DNA of 64,000 bases from Aquimarina sp. RZ0 (GCF_008370685.1 NZ_VTZU01000012.1:1-64000); one strand, 5' to 3'. Shown: positions 9,301 to 18,081, counted from the first letter of the stretch. Numbers and translations are program-made. Notes: a model not told the origin generated them from the letters alone.

Positions 9301-9677
9301 TTCTCTGTAAATCGTTTTGCGGTTTCTTTGATAACAGCAAACGCCTCTGGTAAGATGTCGTTCAATGTCTTTTCTGTAGCATCATACGCATCTTTTTTAA
9401 GTTTATCAATCTCGGTATAGATATCTTCCTTTCTGTCAATATCTTCAATAGTATCAGCTTCTTCTTTTAATTGGTTAATTTTAGTATTGATCTCAGCACG
9501 TGCTTCATTAACAATGTTTTTAAATTCGATTGTTTTAGCACGCAGTTCATCATTAGAAAGTATTGAAATACTTTTTTCGGCTTTTTTGATCAATTCAACT
9601 TTTGGTTGAATTTCTTTTATATCTTTTTTGGATTTATCTCCAACGAATACTTTTAGTACAGAATCTAAAATTCCCAT
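6321..9677 (-). CDS. secA: preprotein translocase ATPase SecA
   Basis: 1118 residues, the long form seen in Bacteroidota. SecA is the ATP-driven motor that pushes unfolded preproteins through SecYEG. Visible parts include the Walker A segment (MQTGEGKTLVATLP), the DEVDS Walker B motif, ATNMAGRGTDIKL and the arginine-finger region QLRGRAGRQGDPG. A long insertion of about 150 residues between the two nucleotide-binding folds is typical of this phylum. The C-terminus (VTIKHVMSGENKTLKYK...GEWVLVG) replaces the zinc-binding tail of E. coli SecA. The start at MGILDSVLKVFVGDK matches homologues. A terminator lies at 6141-6169. Confidence 0.98.
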   Translation of the reverse strand: MGILDSVLKVFVGDKSKKDIKEIQPKVELIKKAEKSISILSNDELRAKTIEFKNIVNEARAEINTKINQLKEEADTIEDIDRKEDIYTEIDKLKKDAYDATEKTLNDILPEAFAVIKETAKRFTENTTIRVIASSYDRELSGTKDHITLDGDQAIWSTSWDAAGKEVTWDMVHYDVQLVGGIALHEGKVAEMQTGEGKTLVATLPVYLNALSGNGVHLVTVNDYLARRDSEWMAPIFQFHGLTVDCIDNHRPNSSERRAAYNADITYGTNNEFGFDYLRDNMSHAPEDLVQRPHNYAIIDEVDSVLIDDARTPLIISGPIPKGDIHEFDELKPKISDIVSVQQKYLTTVFAEAKKLIKEGNTKDGGFKLLQVYRGIPKNKALIKFLSEEGVKMLLQKTENFYMQDNNREMHKIDADLYYVIEEKNNQIDLTDKGVDYLSGKDDPDFFVLPQIGMEIAKIEKLGLSKEEEAEKKEELFREYSVKSERIHTLRQLLKAYSLFEKDVEYVVMDNKVKIVDEQTGRIMDGRRYSDGLHQAIEAKENVKIEDATQTFATVTLQNYFRMYGKLSGMTGTAVTEAGELWEIYKLDVVEIPTNRPIARQDKEDLVYKTKREKYNAVIEQVTELSNAGRPVLIGTTSVEISELLGRMLTIRKVPHNVLNAKLHKKEADIVAEAGNPGVVTIATNMAGRGTDIKLTDAVKAAGGLAIVGTERHDSRRVDRQLRGRAGRQGDPGSSQFYVSLEDNLMRLFGSERIAKMMDRMGLKEGEVIQHSMISKSIERAQKKVEENNFGVRKRLLEYDDVMNAQREVVYKRRYHALFGERLRVDIANMIYETAEVITEGNKGSVDFKNFEFELIRYFSMSSPVTESDFEKKDILTIAGEVYKAAYEHYQDKMRRNAEAAYPVIKQVYEDPSSKYERILVPFTDGVKSLNVATNLEKAYETEGKQLITDFEKNITLAIIDDAWKTHLRKMDELKQSVQLAVHEQKDPLLIYKFEAFELFKVMIQEVNKDVISFLFKGELPTGDTQDISEARQVRKKENLETSKEEIPNMDERAAQNRATGQTQQQQQPVTETIVREQPKIGRNDKVTIKHVMSGENKTLKYKQAIPLIEKGEWVLVG

Positions 9678-9864
9678 AATCTATGGCTGTGTGTTTTTAA
9701 TGAGATTTTAATTTCAAAAAAATAAAATTAAAAAATCCCTTAGAAGCATTTTCAAATACTCGTTTCAATCTTTTGATATTCACTGTAATCTCAATGCCTC
9801 ATTGATACTATTATACAATACTTCTTAGCTTTTTGGAAGCATAAAAAAGTGGCGTAATTTACGC

Positions 9865-9890
9865 AAAAAAAAAGCCTCTTGCGAGACTTT
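9865..9890 (-). terminator. terminator of the DUF2795 gene
   Basis: On the minus strand, an 8-bp stem AAAGTCTC / GAGGCTTT with a GCAA tetraloop and one G-U pair is followed by an uninterrupted T-run. It lies 20 bp after the stop of the gene at 9911-10132. Confidence 0.85.
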
Positions 9891-9910
9891 TAATACTATT
9901 TATTTATTTT

Positions 9911-10132
9911 TTAATATTCATCCTCATTCCAAAGATAATCTTCATCAGTAGGATAATCGGGCCAAATTTCTTCTATAGAATCATACGAGTCTCCTTCATC
10001 TTCAATAGATTGTAAATTTTCTACAACTTCTAATGGCGCTCCTGTACGAATTGCATAGTCAATTAACTCATCTTTGGTTGCCGGCCAAGGTGCATCACTT
10101 AAATAAGATGCTAATTCTAAAGTCCAATACAT
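9911..10132 (-). CDS. DUF2795 domain protein
   Basis: 73 residues: MYWTLELASYLSDAPWPATK leads into a helical DUF2795 fold (DELIDYAIRTGAPLEVVENL), followed by a strongly acidic tail (EDEGDSYDSIEEIWPDYP). It is a small cytoplasmic protein conserved throughout Bacteroidota near secA and the cobalamin adenosyltransferase gene, as here. Its molecular role is unknown. Confidence 0.9.
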   Translation of the reverse strand: MYWTLELASYLSDAPWPATKDELIDYAIRTGAPLEVVENLQSIEDEGDSYDSIEEIWPDYPTDEDYLWNEDEY

Positions 10133-10274
10133 ATGCTTACTGGTTTAATTTTTTTTTGCAAAAATAATTTTTTAGTTTAAAAAGTCAAGTAAAAAATTAA
10201 TTATTTAAACAATAATTATAAGAACGTGATTTTTAAGGGTTTCCTAATTATTAATTTTAAGCAATTTAGAAATG

Positions 10275-10850
10275 TTATGAATTTTTCTCAGGAATCCATT
10301 TTATTTCATCAGCTTGCAAATCTGTAGACAACTTTCGTGCCAGTACAAATAGATAGTCAGATAGTCGGTTTAAGTACTGTAAGGTGGTCTCTTCAAAAGG
10401 AGATGCGTCATATAACGAAGTCGCTAATCGCTCAGCTCTCCTACAGACGCAACGGGCAATATGACAGAATGACACAGTTTGATGCCCTCCAGGTAATACG
10501 AAATGTGTCATAGGTGGTAAAGATTCATTCATGCGATCTATTTCATTTTCTAAGAATACAATGTCCTGATCAGAAATAGTAGGAATATTTAGGCGTTTCT
10601 GCCCGCTTTTAAGGATTGCTTTCTCAGGATCTGTTGCTAATACTGCTCCTACGGTAAATAATTTGTCTTGTATCTTGATCAATACTCTTTTGCTTAATTC
10701 ATCAATTTGTTGATCTCTGATTAAACCAATATATGAGTTTAGTTCATCGACAGTTCCATAACTATCAATTCGTATATGGTGTTTAGGAACTCGGGTGCCT
10801 CCAAATAATGCAGTAGTTCCTTTGTCTCCCGTTTTTGTATATATTTTCAT
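10275..10850 (-). CDS. cob(I)alamin adenosyltransferase, PduO type
   Basis: 191 residues. It transfers the adenosyl group of ATP to cob(I)alamin to make adenosylcobalamin, the cofactor of enzymes such as methylmalonyl-CoA mutase. The N-terminal ATP-binding signature is clear (MKIYTKTGDKGTTALFGG), followed by DSYGTVDELNSYIG and the C-terminal helix CRRAERLATSL ... YLNRLSDYLFVLAR of PduO/MMAB trimers. It lies upstream of, and co-directional with, the DUF2795 gene. No B12 riboswitch is visible before it. Confidence 0.95.
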   Translation of the reverse strand: MKIYTKTGDKGTTALFGGTRVPKHHIRIDSYGTVDELNSYIGLIRDQQIDELSKRVLIKIQDKLFTVGAVLATDPEKAILKSGQKRLNIPTISDQDIVFLENEIDRMNESLPPMTHFVLPGGHQTVSFCHIARCVCRRAERLATSLYDASPFEETTLQYLNRLSDYLFVLARKLSTDLQADEIKWIPEKNS

Positions 10851-11144
10851 CTTTAGTACTTGTGATTAAATAACTTATTTACTCTTAACTACGGATAAAG
10901 AAAGTTATTATTACTTTCAATACTACAAACATTCTCATAAAGATCCAATACTTGTAAGAATTATAACTGTCGGGTTTTGTTAGTATGTGCTATTTTTTTT
11001 AAACGGTTTAAGCATTTTATTAACCTGATAATGAGTTTTTTTATTCTTCACTTAATGTGTATATTTAACAGGGAGTATTCCCTAGTAAAATAACAGCCTA
11101 CTTCAAAAATAATGTTTTTAACTTATTAAAACTTAAACTAGATT

Positions 11145-11861
11145 ATGAAACAAATAAAGAGAATAACTGTATTGTCAACTGTATTGTCAATTTTATGTTT
11201 ATTAAGTATATCCTGTAGTCAGGAAGATATACTAGAAGAAAAATTAAATGAATCCTCTTTTTATTTAAAGAATGTGGATGGATCTTTGATAGATAAAATA
11301 GAGCCTGAGCTAATATCACCTATTTATGAAGATTTAAAATCTAACGGTAAAATCAATGAAGCAGTATCTTTTTTGAAGAATTATAATGATAAAGGAAAGT
11401 ATATAGGGGATGTTTCTGATGTAGATATAGTGAAGGCTTCAAATCCTAGCTTTTATTACGGGGTTCATTTACAAAATACCGGATGGATTTATGGCAATGA
11501 TAGTTCTGTAGATGTAACACCAAGTTACTATACTTTTGGAACTACCGGAGAGCATAGAAGATTAGAAGCTTTTTACTTAATTCTGAACAATACTAATATT
11601 TGTTATGAATCTCATTTGCAAAATATTGGATGGAATCAAGGAGTGTCTTGTAATGGTTCTATTACCGGGACGACTGGAGAAAGTAGAAGAATGGAAGCTA
11701 TTAAGATATCACTGGATTCTGGAGTAGGTTTTGTGTTGTATCAGGCTCATTTAGCGGGAACAGGCTGGGAATCAGGTTGGGCATATAATGGGGACGTTTC
11801 TGGTACTATAGGCCAAAGTAGAAGGTTAGAAGCTTTCAGACTAAGATTTTTATTATACTAA
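11145..11861 (+). CDS. lipoprotein with three ChW-like repeats
   Basis: 238 residues. The signal peptide ends in a lipobox (LLSISC, Cys 24). After a spacer of about 80 residues come three repeats of the form HLQNTGW...GTTGEHRRLEAF (near 107-145, 156-190 and 200-238). This is the clostridial hydrophobic-with-conserved-W (ChW) pattern, known from extracellular proteins of Gram-positive bacteria and thought to mediate binding. It would be a surface or periplasmic binding lipoprotein; the ligand is unknown. It stands alone, about 290 bp from the divergent adenosyltransferase gene. Confidence 0.85.
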   Translation: MKQIKRITVLSTVLSILCLLSISCSQEDILEEKLNESSFYLKNVDGSLIDKIEPELISPIYEDLKSNGKINEAVSFLKNYNDKGKYIGDVSDVDIVKASNPSFYYGVHLQNTGWIYGNDSSVDVTPSYYTFGTTGEHRRLEAFYLILNNTNICYESHLQNIGWNQGVSCNGSITGTTGESRRMEAIKISLDSGVGFVLYQAHLAGTGWESGWAYNGDVSGTIGQSRRLEAFRLRFLLY

Positions 11862-12042
11862 AAAATAGATTAAAATTTTGGAGTAGGCTGCTATATTAAA
11901 TTGATTTTGAGAATTGAATTGTGTTAATTTTTTTAAACATAACTACTGCCTTACTGAAAAAATATTACCTTATTACAGCACAAAAGCTGATTTTTTTGGC
12001 TAAAACTAGTATTCGTGAAGAGTTCATGAGTAAGATGAAAAA

Positions 12043-12207
12043 TTATTCTTTCTTTTTATTTAAGTAGTTTTTTCTAAAATCTCTGTTTTTTCGATGATAT
12101 AATTTTTTTTTATTCCTTCCAGAATTCCACAAGACTATTATGAATAAAATAGCAATTCCTATAATAAGCAATAACAGTTGTATTTCTTCAGAAAGTGAAT
12201 CAAACAT
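12043..12207 (-). CDS. small single-pass membrane protein (54 residues)
   Basis: Read directly from the minus strand: MFDSLSEEIQLLLLIIGIAI, a hydrophobic stretch to about residue 27, then a strongly basic tail (GRNKKKLYHRKNRDFRKN...). An inside-positive single-span protein is predicted. It has no recognised family. It lies in an otherwise gene-free gap between the ChW lipoprotein and recR. Coding is supported by the coherent membrane/basic pattern only. Confidence 0.5.
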   Translation of the reverse strand: MFDSLSEEIQLLLLIIGIAILFIIVLWNSGRNKKKLYHRKNRDFRKNYLNKKKE

Positions 12208-12458
12208 GCTTCTTTTTTTTATAGTAAAAGTAGTAAAATAGTTTGTGAGTAAATTGATTTTAAGTTATAAGAGTAGCAAAGGATGTATGCGATGAGGTGT
12301 TAAGAGTATTGCTAATAATGGTTTAATCTAAATAGAGTTTGCAATTGGATTGTGTTTTAAAACGGAAAAAAAGCGATACTTTTTAAAATTAAAAATTAGC
12401 ATAAAGCCCATGAATTCAAAAACTCACTCACTTCCATAATAATCCACACAAAAACTAT

Positions 12459-12466
12459 TACATTTG
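12459..12466 (+). promoter_or_regulatory. recR promoter -7 element
   Basis: TACATTTG fits the Bacteroidota -7 consensus TAnnTTTG and ends 7 bp before the recR ATG. Transcription would begin almost at the start codon, so recR may be leaderless. Confidence 0.5.
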
Positions 12467-12473
12467 TAGCGCT

Positions 12474-13094
12474 ATGGAATTTTCTTCAAAGTTACTGGAA
12501 AATGCGGTATATCAAATGTCTCAGCTACCTGGAATAGGTAAAAGGACAGCATTGCGTTTGGTGTTACACCTATTGAGACAACCTGAAACACAAACCCAGT
12601 ATTTGGTAAAAGCATTAGGAGCTTTGAGAGAAGATATTAAGTTTTGTAAACAATGCCATAGTATAAGCGATGTAATTTTGTGTGATATATGTCAGAATCC
12701 TAATAGAATGCAAGATGTAATATGCGTGGTAGAAGATATAAGAGATGTGATGGCAATAGAGAGTACTAATCAATATAGAGGTTTGTATCACGTACTTGGA
12801 GGTAAGATTAGCCCTATGGATGGTATTGGCCCTAAAGATCTTTATATTGATACCTTAGTAGAAAGAGTGAAATCAGGTTTGGTTAAAGAGCTTATTTTTG
12901 CGTTAAGCGCTACTATGGAAGGAGATACAACTAATTTTTATATTTATAAGCAACTAGATAAAATAGAAATAAAAACATCTACTATTGCCAGAGGGATAGG
13001 AGTAAATGATGAGCTAGAATATGCAGATGAGATTACATTAGGGAGAAGTATTATTAATCGAATTCCGTTTGAAAATGCATTAAAGAGTTCTTAA
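12474..13094 (+). CDS. recR: recombination mediator RecR
   Basis: 206 residues. RecR works with RecO/RecF to load RecA onto SSB-coated single-stranded DNA in gap repair. An N-terminal helix-hairpin-helix ([17 protein letters not shown], 18-34) is followed by a four-cysteine zinc finger (C58, C61, C70, C73) and a Toprim domain from about 80 ([15 protein letters not shown], then YHVLGG). All elements are intact and the length is normal. It is followed by a glycosyltransferase gene in the same direction. Confidence 0.97.
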   Translation: MEFSSKLLENAVYQMSQLPGIGKRTALRLVLHLLRQPETQTQYLVKALGALREDIKFCKQCHSISDVILCDICQNPNRMQDVICVVEDIRDVMAIESTNQYRGLYHVLGGKISPMDGIGPKDLYIDTLVERVKSGLVKELIFALSATMEGDTTNFYIYKQLDKIEIKTSTIARGIGVNDELEYADEITLGRSIINRIPFENALKSS

Positions 13095-13170
13095 TATTGT
13101 AAAGTGTATTGTGTGCTTGTCCGAAATTAATTATGAGTTAAATTATATTATCTAAAAAAAACCTTTTCTT

Positions 13171-14298
13171 CTGAAACTATCTGTTATTATCCTCAATTAT
13201 AATGTTCGTTATTTTCTGGAATTATGTGTTCTTAGCGTACAAAAAGCAATCACAAACCTGGATGCTGAGATTATCGTGGTTGATAATGCTTCTTCAGATG
13301 ATAGTTGTATGATGATGAGAGATCGTTTTCCTGAAATAATGTTAATTGCAAATTCTGATAATGTTGGTTTTGCCAAAGCGAATAATCAAGGTGTTGCTAT
13401 GGCAAAAGGAGAAAGTATATGTATTCTTAATCCAGATACTGTAGTGTCCGAGGATACTTTTATGAAAATCCTTACTACTTCAGAAAAACTTCCTAATTTT
13501 GGTATAGCAGGACCAAGATTAATTAGTGGGGTAGGTTTTTTTCATCCAGAAAGTAAACGTAATATACCTTCTCCATTGACATCTTTTAGCAGGCTTTTTA
13601 AAATACGTTTGGGAAAGGTAAGGAATTATTATGCAGATCACATAAAAGCAACAACGATAGGAGATGTAGATATACTTGTGGGTGCTTTTATGCTGATCAG
13701 GAAAAAAGATTATGAATCCGTTGGTGGTTTTGATGAAGATTATTTTATGTATGGAGAAGATATAGATCTCTCTTATAAAATTAAGAAAAAAGGATTACAG
13801 AACTATTATATAGGGAATGTTCCTGTGATTCATTATAAAGGAGAGAGCACAGATCGCAATGCAGAGTATATAAAACGCTTTTATGGTGCAATGCGATTGT
13901 TTTATCGTAAACATTTTAGAAGTAATTGGGTGTTGGATAAAATAGTATACTTAGGGATTGGAGTTACCTCAATCATACAGTCTTTTAAAAAACATCATAG
14001 AGAAAAACGATCGGTATTAGCATATTATTTAGTTTCTGACAATCATCAGCTGGCAAAGTTATTGAGTGGTAGATTACAAAAAGAAGTGAAGCTAATATCT
14101 TTAGAATCAGCAAAGAAGTTTGGATTTGAATATTACGAGCTTATCTTTGATAATGATCATATGACATTTGGAGAAATTATTGAAGCAATGCAGCTGTTGA
14201 GAAAACCTACAATGACTTTCAAAATTAAGCCTCAGGGCTGTAATTATATTTTAGGGAGTGATTTTAGTGACGGAAAAGGAGAGGTAATCGTTTTTTAA
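13171..14298 (+). CDS. family 2 glycosyltransferase (apparent CTG start)
   Basis: The reading frame is open from 13156. The conserved GT2 N-terminus (KLSVIILNYNVRYFLELCVL, then EIIVVDNASSDDS) lies upstream of the first ATG at 13276. No ATG, GTG or TTG lies between the in-frame stop at 13153 and this segment. A CTG at 13171 sits exactly where homologues have their initiating Met, giving 375 residues. A GT-A fold with a metal site in the middle (GEDIDLSYKI) is visible. It is probably a rhamnosyl-type transferase acting on surface glycans, but the donor is unknown. The C-terminal 100 residues are family-specific. Confidence 0.85.
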   Translation: MKLSVIILNYNVRYFLELCVLSVQKAITNLDAEIIVVDNASSDDSCMMMRDRFPEIMLIANSDNVGFAKANNQGVAMAKGESICILNPDTVVSEDTFMKILTTSEKLPNFGIAGPRLISGVGFFHPESKRNIPSPLTSFSRLFKIRLGKVRNYYADHIKATTIGDVDILVGAFMLIRKKDYESVGGFDEDYFMYGEDIDLSYKIKKKGLQNYYIGNVPVIHYKGESTDRNAEYIKRFYGAMRLFYRKHFRSNWVLDKIVYLGIGVTSIIQSFKKHHREKRSVLAYYLVSDNHQLAKLLSGRLQKEVKLISLESAKKFGFEYYELIFDNDHMTFGEIIEAMQLLRKPTMTFKIKPQGCNYILGSDFSDGKGEVIVF

Positions 14299-14388
14299 AT
14301 AAATTTTAATAAACAAAAATTAACTAAAGAGGATTGATTTTGTTAATTTCGCAAAATAGACAACATATAAACACCTTTGATTAATAAT

Positions 14389-15741
14389 ATGGCAAAATTT
14401 GAGCTTAAACTTCCGAAGATGGGTGAGAGTGTTGCAGAGGCAACCATAACTACGTGGATAAAAGAAGTTGGAGAAACTATCGAAATGGACGATGCAGTAT
14501 TAGAAATTGCAACGGATAAGGTAGATAGTGAAGTTCCTTCTGAGGTAGAAGGTGTATTGATAGAAAAACTTTTTGAGGTAGATGATGTTGTAAAAGTTGG
14601 TGAAACTATTGCTATTATAGAAACAGTGGGAGAAGGTGTAGTGTCCTCTGAGCCAGAAGAATCAAAAGAAAAAGTTGCAGAGTCAACTCCAGCAGCAGTT
14701 GAAACCATAGAAACGCAAATAGCAGCAGTTACCGAAACTACAGCATCTGCTATGAATGATTACTCTGGAGGGACTAAGTTTTATTCGCCATTAGTAAAAA
14801 ATATTGCAGCAGCAGAGGGTGTTTCTATTACAGAATTAGAAAGGATATCTGGAACTGGCAAAGATGGTAGAGTTACTAAAAATGATATACTGCAATTTGT
14901 AGAAGAACGTACAAACGGTGGTACTACAAGGAGTTCTATTAGTTCTGAATTAAAAAAGGAGGAAACAGTACCTGTTAATGTGGTTCCTACTCAAAAAATA
15001 GAAACTCCAAAAGCAATTCCTGTTGCCTCAGGAGAAGACGAGATAATAGAAATGACCAGAATGGGCAAACTTATATCTCATCATATGGTAGCTTCTGTAC
15101 AAACATCCGCTCACGTGCAATCATTTATTGAAGCTGATGTAACCAATATATGGAACTGGAGAAAAAAGGTAAAGGGAGATTTTATGAAGAAAGAAGGAGA
15201 GAATCTTACTTTTACTCCTATTTTTATGGAAGCAGTCGCAAAAGCAATTAGAGATTTTCCGATGATAAATATTTCTGTAGCAGGAGATACCATTATTAAA
15301 AAGAAAAATATCAATTTGGGTATGGCAGCGGCGCTTGCTGATGGCAATCTAATTGTGCCTGTAATCAAGAATGCGGATCAGTTAAACCTGGTAGGTATGA
15401 CTAAGGCAGTAAATGATTTGGCTAATCGAGCAAGAAATAATGCTCTAAAACCAGATGATGTACAAGATGGAACGTATACAGTAACTAATGTGGGTACTTT
15501 TGGGAGTATTATGGGAACACCAATAATCAATCAACCTCAGGTAGCTATTTTGGCATTGGGTGCAATTCGTAAAGTTCCGGCTGTTATAGAAACTCCTGAT
15601 GGAGATTTTATTGGGATACGATATAAAATGTTTTTGTCGCACTCTTACGACCATAGAGTGGTAAATGGAGCGTTAGGAGGGCAGTTTGTACAACGTGTAA
15701 AAGAATATCTGGAAGAATTTGATGTGCGTAGAGAATTTTGA
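14389..15741 (+). CDS. 2-oxoacid dehydrogenase E2 (dihydrolipoyl acyltransferase)
   Basis: 450 residues from MAKFELKLPKMGES; an ATG 12 bases upstream is less likely. Order of domains: one lipoyl domain (1-76, lipoyl-lysine K44 in ATDKVDSE), an acidic/Ala-rich linker, a peripheral subunit-binding domain (about 128-168, SPLVKNIAAAEGV), a second linker, then the catalytic acyltransferase domain with H422 in SYDHRVVNG. It moves acyl groups from the E1 component to CoA. In Flavobacteriia this type is usually the branched-chain (BCKDH) E2, but pyruvate or 2-oxoglutarate cannot be excluded. No E1 or E3 gene is adjacent. Confidence 0.93.
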   Translation: MAKFELKLPKMGESVAEATITTWIKEVGETIEMDDAVLEIATDKVDSEVPSEVEGVLIEKLFEVDDVVKVGETIAIIETVGEGVVSSEPEESKEKVAESTPAAVETIETQIAAVTETTASAMNDYSGGTKFYSPLVKNIAAAEGVSITELERISGTGKDGRVTKNDILQFVEERTNGGTTRSSISSELKKEETVPVNVVPTQKIETPKAIPVASGEDEIIEMTRMGKLISHHMVASVQTSAHVQSFIEADVTNIWNWRKKVKGDFMKKEGENLTFTPIFMEAVAKAIRDFPMINISVAGDTIIKKKNINLGMAAALADGNLIVPVIKNADQLNLVGMTKAVNDLANRARNNALKPDDVQDGTYTVTNVGTFGSIMGTPIINQPQVAILALGAIRKVPAVIETPDGDFIGIRYKMFLSHSYDHRVVNGALGGQFVQRVKEYLEEFDVRREF

Positions 15742-15817
15742 AACATTAGGATTCAAGTAACAGACGAGTTCGATATATAAAATAGCCATTTTTAGACTAA
15801 AAATATATAGTGTAAAT

Positions 15818-15847
15818 CACGATGTAAACGATCGTGTTTTTTTTTGT
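15818..15847 (+). terminator. terminator of the E2 gene
   Basis: Stem CACGAT / ATCGTG with a 7-nt loop, followed by about ten T. It lies 75 bp after the E2 stop codon. Confidence 0.75.
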
Positions 15848-15935
15848 TTCAATAAATTAATTATTGTGCTATACAATAAATTCTTAGTTACGTAGGTTTA
15901 AAATATTAATAAACCGTATACTTCGTGCCATCTTT

Positions 15936-16409
15936 ATGGCAGATCAAGGTAGTAATAAAATTTTGAAAGTACTCTTAAAAATACTCACACTGATACTCCT
16001 CTTCTCTGCTTGTTCAAACTTGAAGAAAAACTTAGTTGTGGTCAAAAATGATTATGAAATTGACCTGACTAGTCTAGAGTATGTGAGAGAAAATCTAAAT
16101 GGATTTTGGATTCCTGAAAATAATCCAAACGGAAAGGAAATCTTATGGTTATATTTTAGAGAAAACAAAAATTTGACAGATTGGGATACACTACCTTTTA
16201 CTGAAGAAATAAGAAGAACCGAAATATTACCATATAAACCTTGCGCCACGGTTGCTACTCTAATCAAGGTGAATAATGAAACTCAGCTACAATTTGTTTC
16301 ACGTAGTGGTCAGGATACAGTAAAAATTGACCAACTAACCAAAACAAAATTTAAGATTGATGGAGTTACTTATTTAAGGCATAAGGGATATGATTTTCTA
16401 AGACAATAA
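15936..16409 (+). CDS. putative lipoprotein, unknown function
   Basis: 157 residues with a hydrophobic N-terminal segment ending in LFSACS, a Bacteroidota-style lipobox. The mature part is hydrophilic and shows NGFWIPENNPNGKEILWLYF, reminiscent of small lipocalin-like lipoproteins; I cannot assign a family. The eight residues before the hydrophobic core (MADQGSNK) are unusual for a signal peptide, so the start may be mis-set. It is convergent with the GtrA gene. Confidence 0.65.
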   Translation: MADQGSNKILKVLLKILTLILLFSACSNLKKNLVVVKNDYEIDLTSLEYVRENLNGFWIPENNPNGKEILWLYFRENKNLTDWDTLPFTEEIRRTEILPYKPCATVATLIKVNNETQLQFVSRSGQDTVKIDQLTKTKFKIDGVTYLRHKGYDFLRQ

Positions 16410-16441
16410 AGCTGTAGTTGCTGAGGGAACACTCATAAAAA

Positions 16442-16906
16442 CTATGGCTTTTCTATTTTAAAACTAAACTTATTTTGGAGTGTATAGCTATAAATGATTG
16501 TGATGAAAATTGTTATTAGTCTCGATGGAGTAGGATAAAAGTTCAAAAAATCAACTAGCAATTTCATGAGTAGGTAATTTAGTAGTATTGCGCCTGATCC
16601 AATAATTAAATATCGCATGAATTGTACTTTTGTAGCTACGCTAGACGCTCTAAAAGTAATATACTTATTAAGGATAAAACCAGATGTAAAGGTGATCGGA
16701 AACACAAAGAATAGAGAAGCGATATGAGGACTCATCACTATGAAATATAAATCTACATTTTGTTTATCAAAAATGAAATGAAAGAAAATAAAGTATAAGA
16801 CAGTATCAAAAACCAAGTTGCTTCCACCGCAAAAAGCATAGCGATAAGTTTTTAGTGATATAAACCTTCGAAAAATAAAATAGAAGACATCTATATATTT
16901 TAGCAT
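16442..16906 (-). CDS. GtrA-family membrane protein
   Basis: 154 residues with four hydrophobic segments (about 20-42, 55-75, 95-115 and 125-145). The layout YRYAFCGGSNLVFDTVLYF near the start and FMRYLIIGSGAILLNYLLMKLL later is the GtrA/DPMS pattern. GtrA proteins are thought to flip or present polyprenyl-linked sugars for O-antigen, teichoic or arabinogalactan modification. The partner glycosyltransferase is not adjacent; the GT2 gene at 13171 lies 2 kb away. Confidence 0.85.
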   Translation of the reverse strand: MLKYIDVFYFIFRRFISLKTYRYAFCGGSNLVFDTVLYFIFFHFIFDKQNVDLYFIVMSPHIASLFFVFPITFTSGFILNKYITFRASSVATKVQFMRYLIIGSGAILLNYLLMKLLVDFLNFYPTPSRLITIFITIIYSYTLQNKFSFKIEKP

Positions 16907-17123
16907 AGTTCTCTTTATCTCGATCTAATTGGAAGATACGCGTATTAAGAAACGTAGATAAATAACTGTTGTTACAGAATTATTGATTTTTATGCCAATT
17001 CTGTTTTTAAAATACTAGAATTAGAATAAGTAATCTTACTAGAAAATGTTACTGAGAATTGGGGTGAATATTATTTTAATGCCTATGAAAGCTTACAGTA
17101 GAGGCCTTCGTTAGTTAAGAACT

Positions 17124-17290
17124 AGAGTTTCTATTATAATCCGAAGCGCGTGAGTTTTAGTGAAATTCTGATAAGAATTTTGTATAGAAAGCAAGCCTTT
17201 TGAGTTTAAAAGTATTCTCAATACACTTTTTCTTCGTCAAAGAATTGACGGTTTTTAATCTTCTATACTTAAATAGTCGAACTTTAGGTT
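17124..17290 (+). repeat. dispersed repeat family E, copy 1
   Basis: Shares with the reverse strand of 36111-36287 the blocks AAATTCTGATAAGAATTTTG, TATTCTCAATACACTTTT, GTCAAAG and a G-rich left end. The block ATTCTGATAAGAAT is itself a near-palindrome. This repeat fills most of the gene-free stretch 16907-17484, in which I see no gene. Confidence 0.7.
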
Positions 17291-17484
17291 AACATCATAA
17301 TAGTTTGATTAGTAATGTTCCTGTGAGAGCAAAAAGGCTTCATTTGATTGTGCGGTGTGGCAGTGCTTAAAAAAACAAGAGTTAGAGTGATGAAAAAGGA
17401 ATATCGATAGAAAAGTTTTATTTAGTTTGTAAAAGAAACCAAAAACAGAGGAAAAAATTATAAGAAATAAATGATGTAATATCA

Positions 17485-17823
17485 TTAAGGCAATAACCCA
17501 AGACTTTGTTTGCTAGAACCTTCTTTTATTTCATTGTTAAGAGTAGCTAATCGTGTAGTTTTCTTTTTATTGGGAATAAATCCATTTTTCTCCATCAACT
17601 CCTTATAAAAATCAGCTTTAGTTTTTCTGGAACTCATATTACTTCCTGCTTTTATTTTAATGTCAAAATTATTTTTACTAATAAGTGCTCTGTAAAAATC
17701 AATTTTAGTGGTGTGATTTTGATTTTCAATTTTTGACTTATTATTACTTGTAGTAAAAGTATCTTGTGCGACTATACTAGAGAAAGAAAGTAAAACTACG
17801 ATTGTAAGAAATAAAGTTTTCAT
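17485..17823 (-). CDS. small secreted protein with two FYxxLxxKNxF repeats
   Basis: 112 residues with a cleavable signal peptide (MKTLFLTIVVLLSFSSIVAQ). The mature part contains two related segments, KIDFYRALISKNNF and KADFYKELMEKNGF, separated by about 25 polar residues. No family is recognised. It appears to be a monocistronic exported protein. Confidence 0.7.
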   Translation of the reverse strand: MKTLFLTIVVLLSFSSIVAQDTFTTSNNKSKIENQNHTTKIDFYRALISKNNFDIKIKAGSNMSSRKTKADFYKELMEKNGFIPNKKKTTRLATLNNEIKEGSSKQSLGLLP

Positions 17824-18081
17824 AATTTTGGGGCTTAATGAAATGATTATCTTGAATTTAGTCCAAAATTACTATGAAAAAATAGTCTTAAAAAATGTTT
17901 TGAATACTTTTAGATAAAGTGGTTTTTTATTACGGTGAAATACGCAATTTTTACGGTTTAACCCTAATTTTCAAAGATTTAATTGGGTGTTTTTTTTAAT
18001 TTTTAAGGGATTTTTTAATATTTTTTAAGGCTTAAACTTTTGATTTAATGTTATTTGGGTGTGTATTGATATTGGTGATAT

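Noticed and set aside
13276..13278. ATG as the glycosyltransferase start
   Set aside because: It would cut off the conserved first strand and nucleotide-binding motif that are encoded in frame just upstream.
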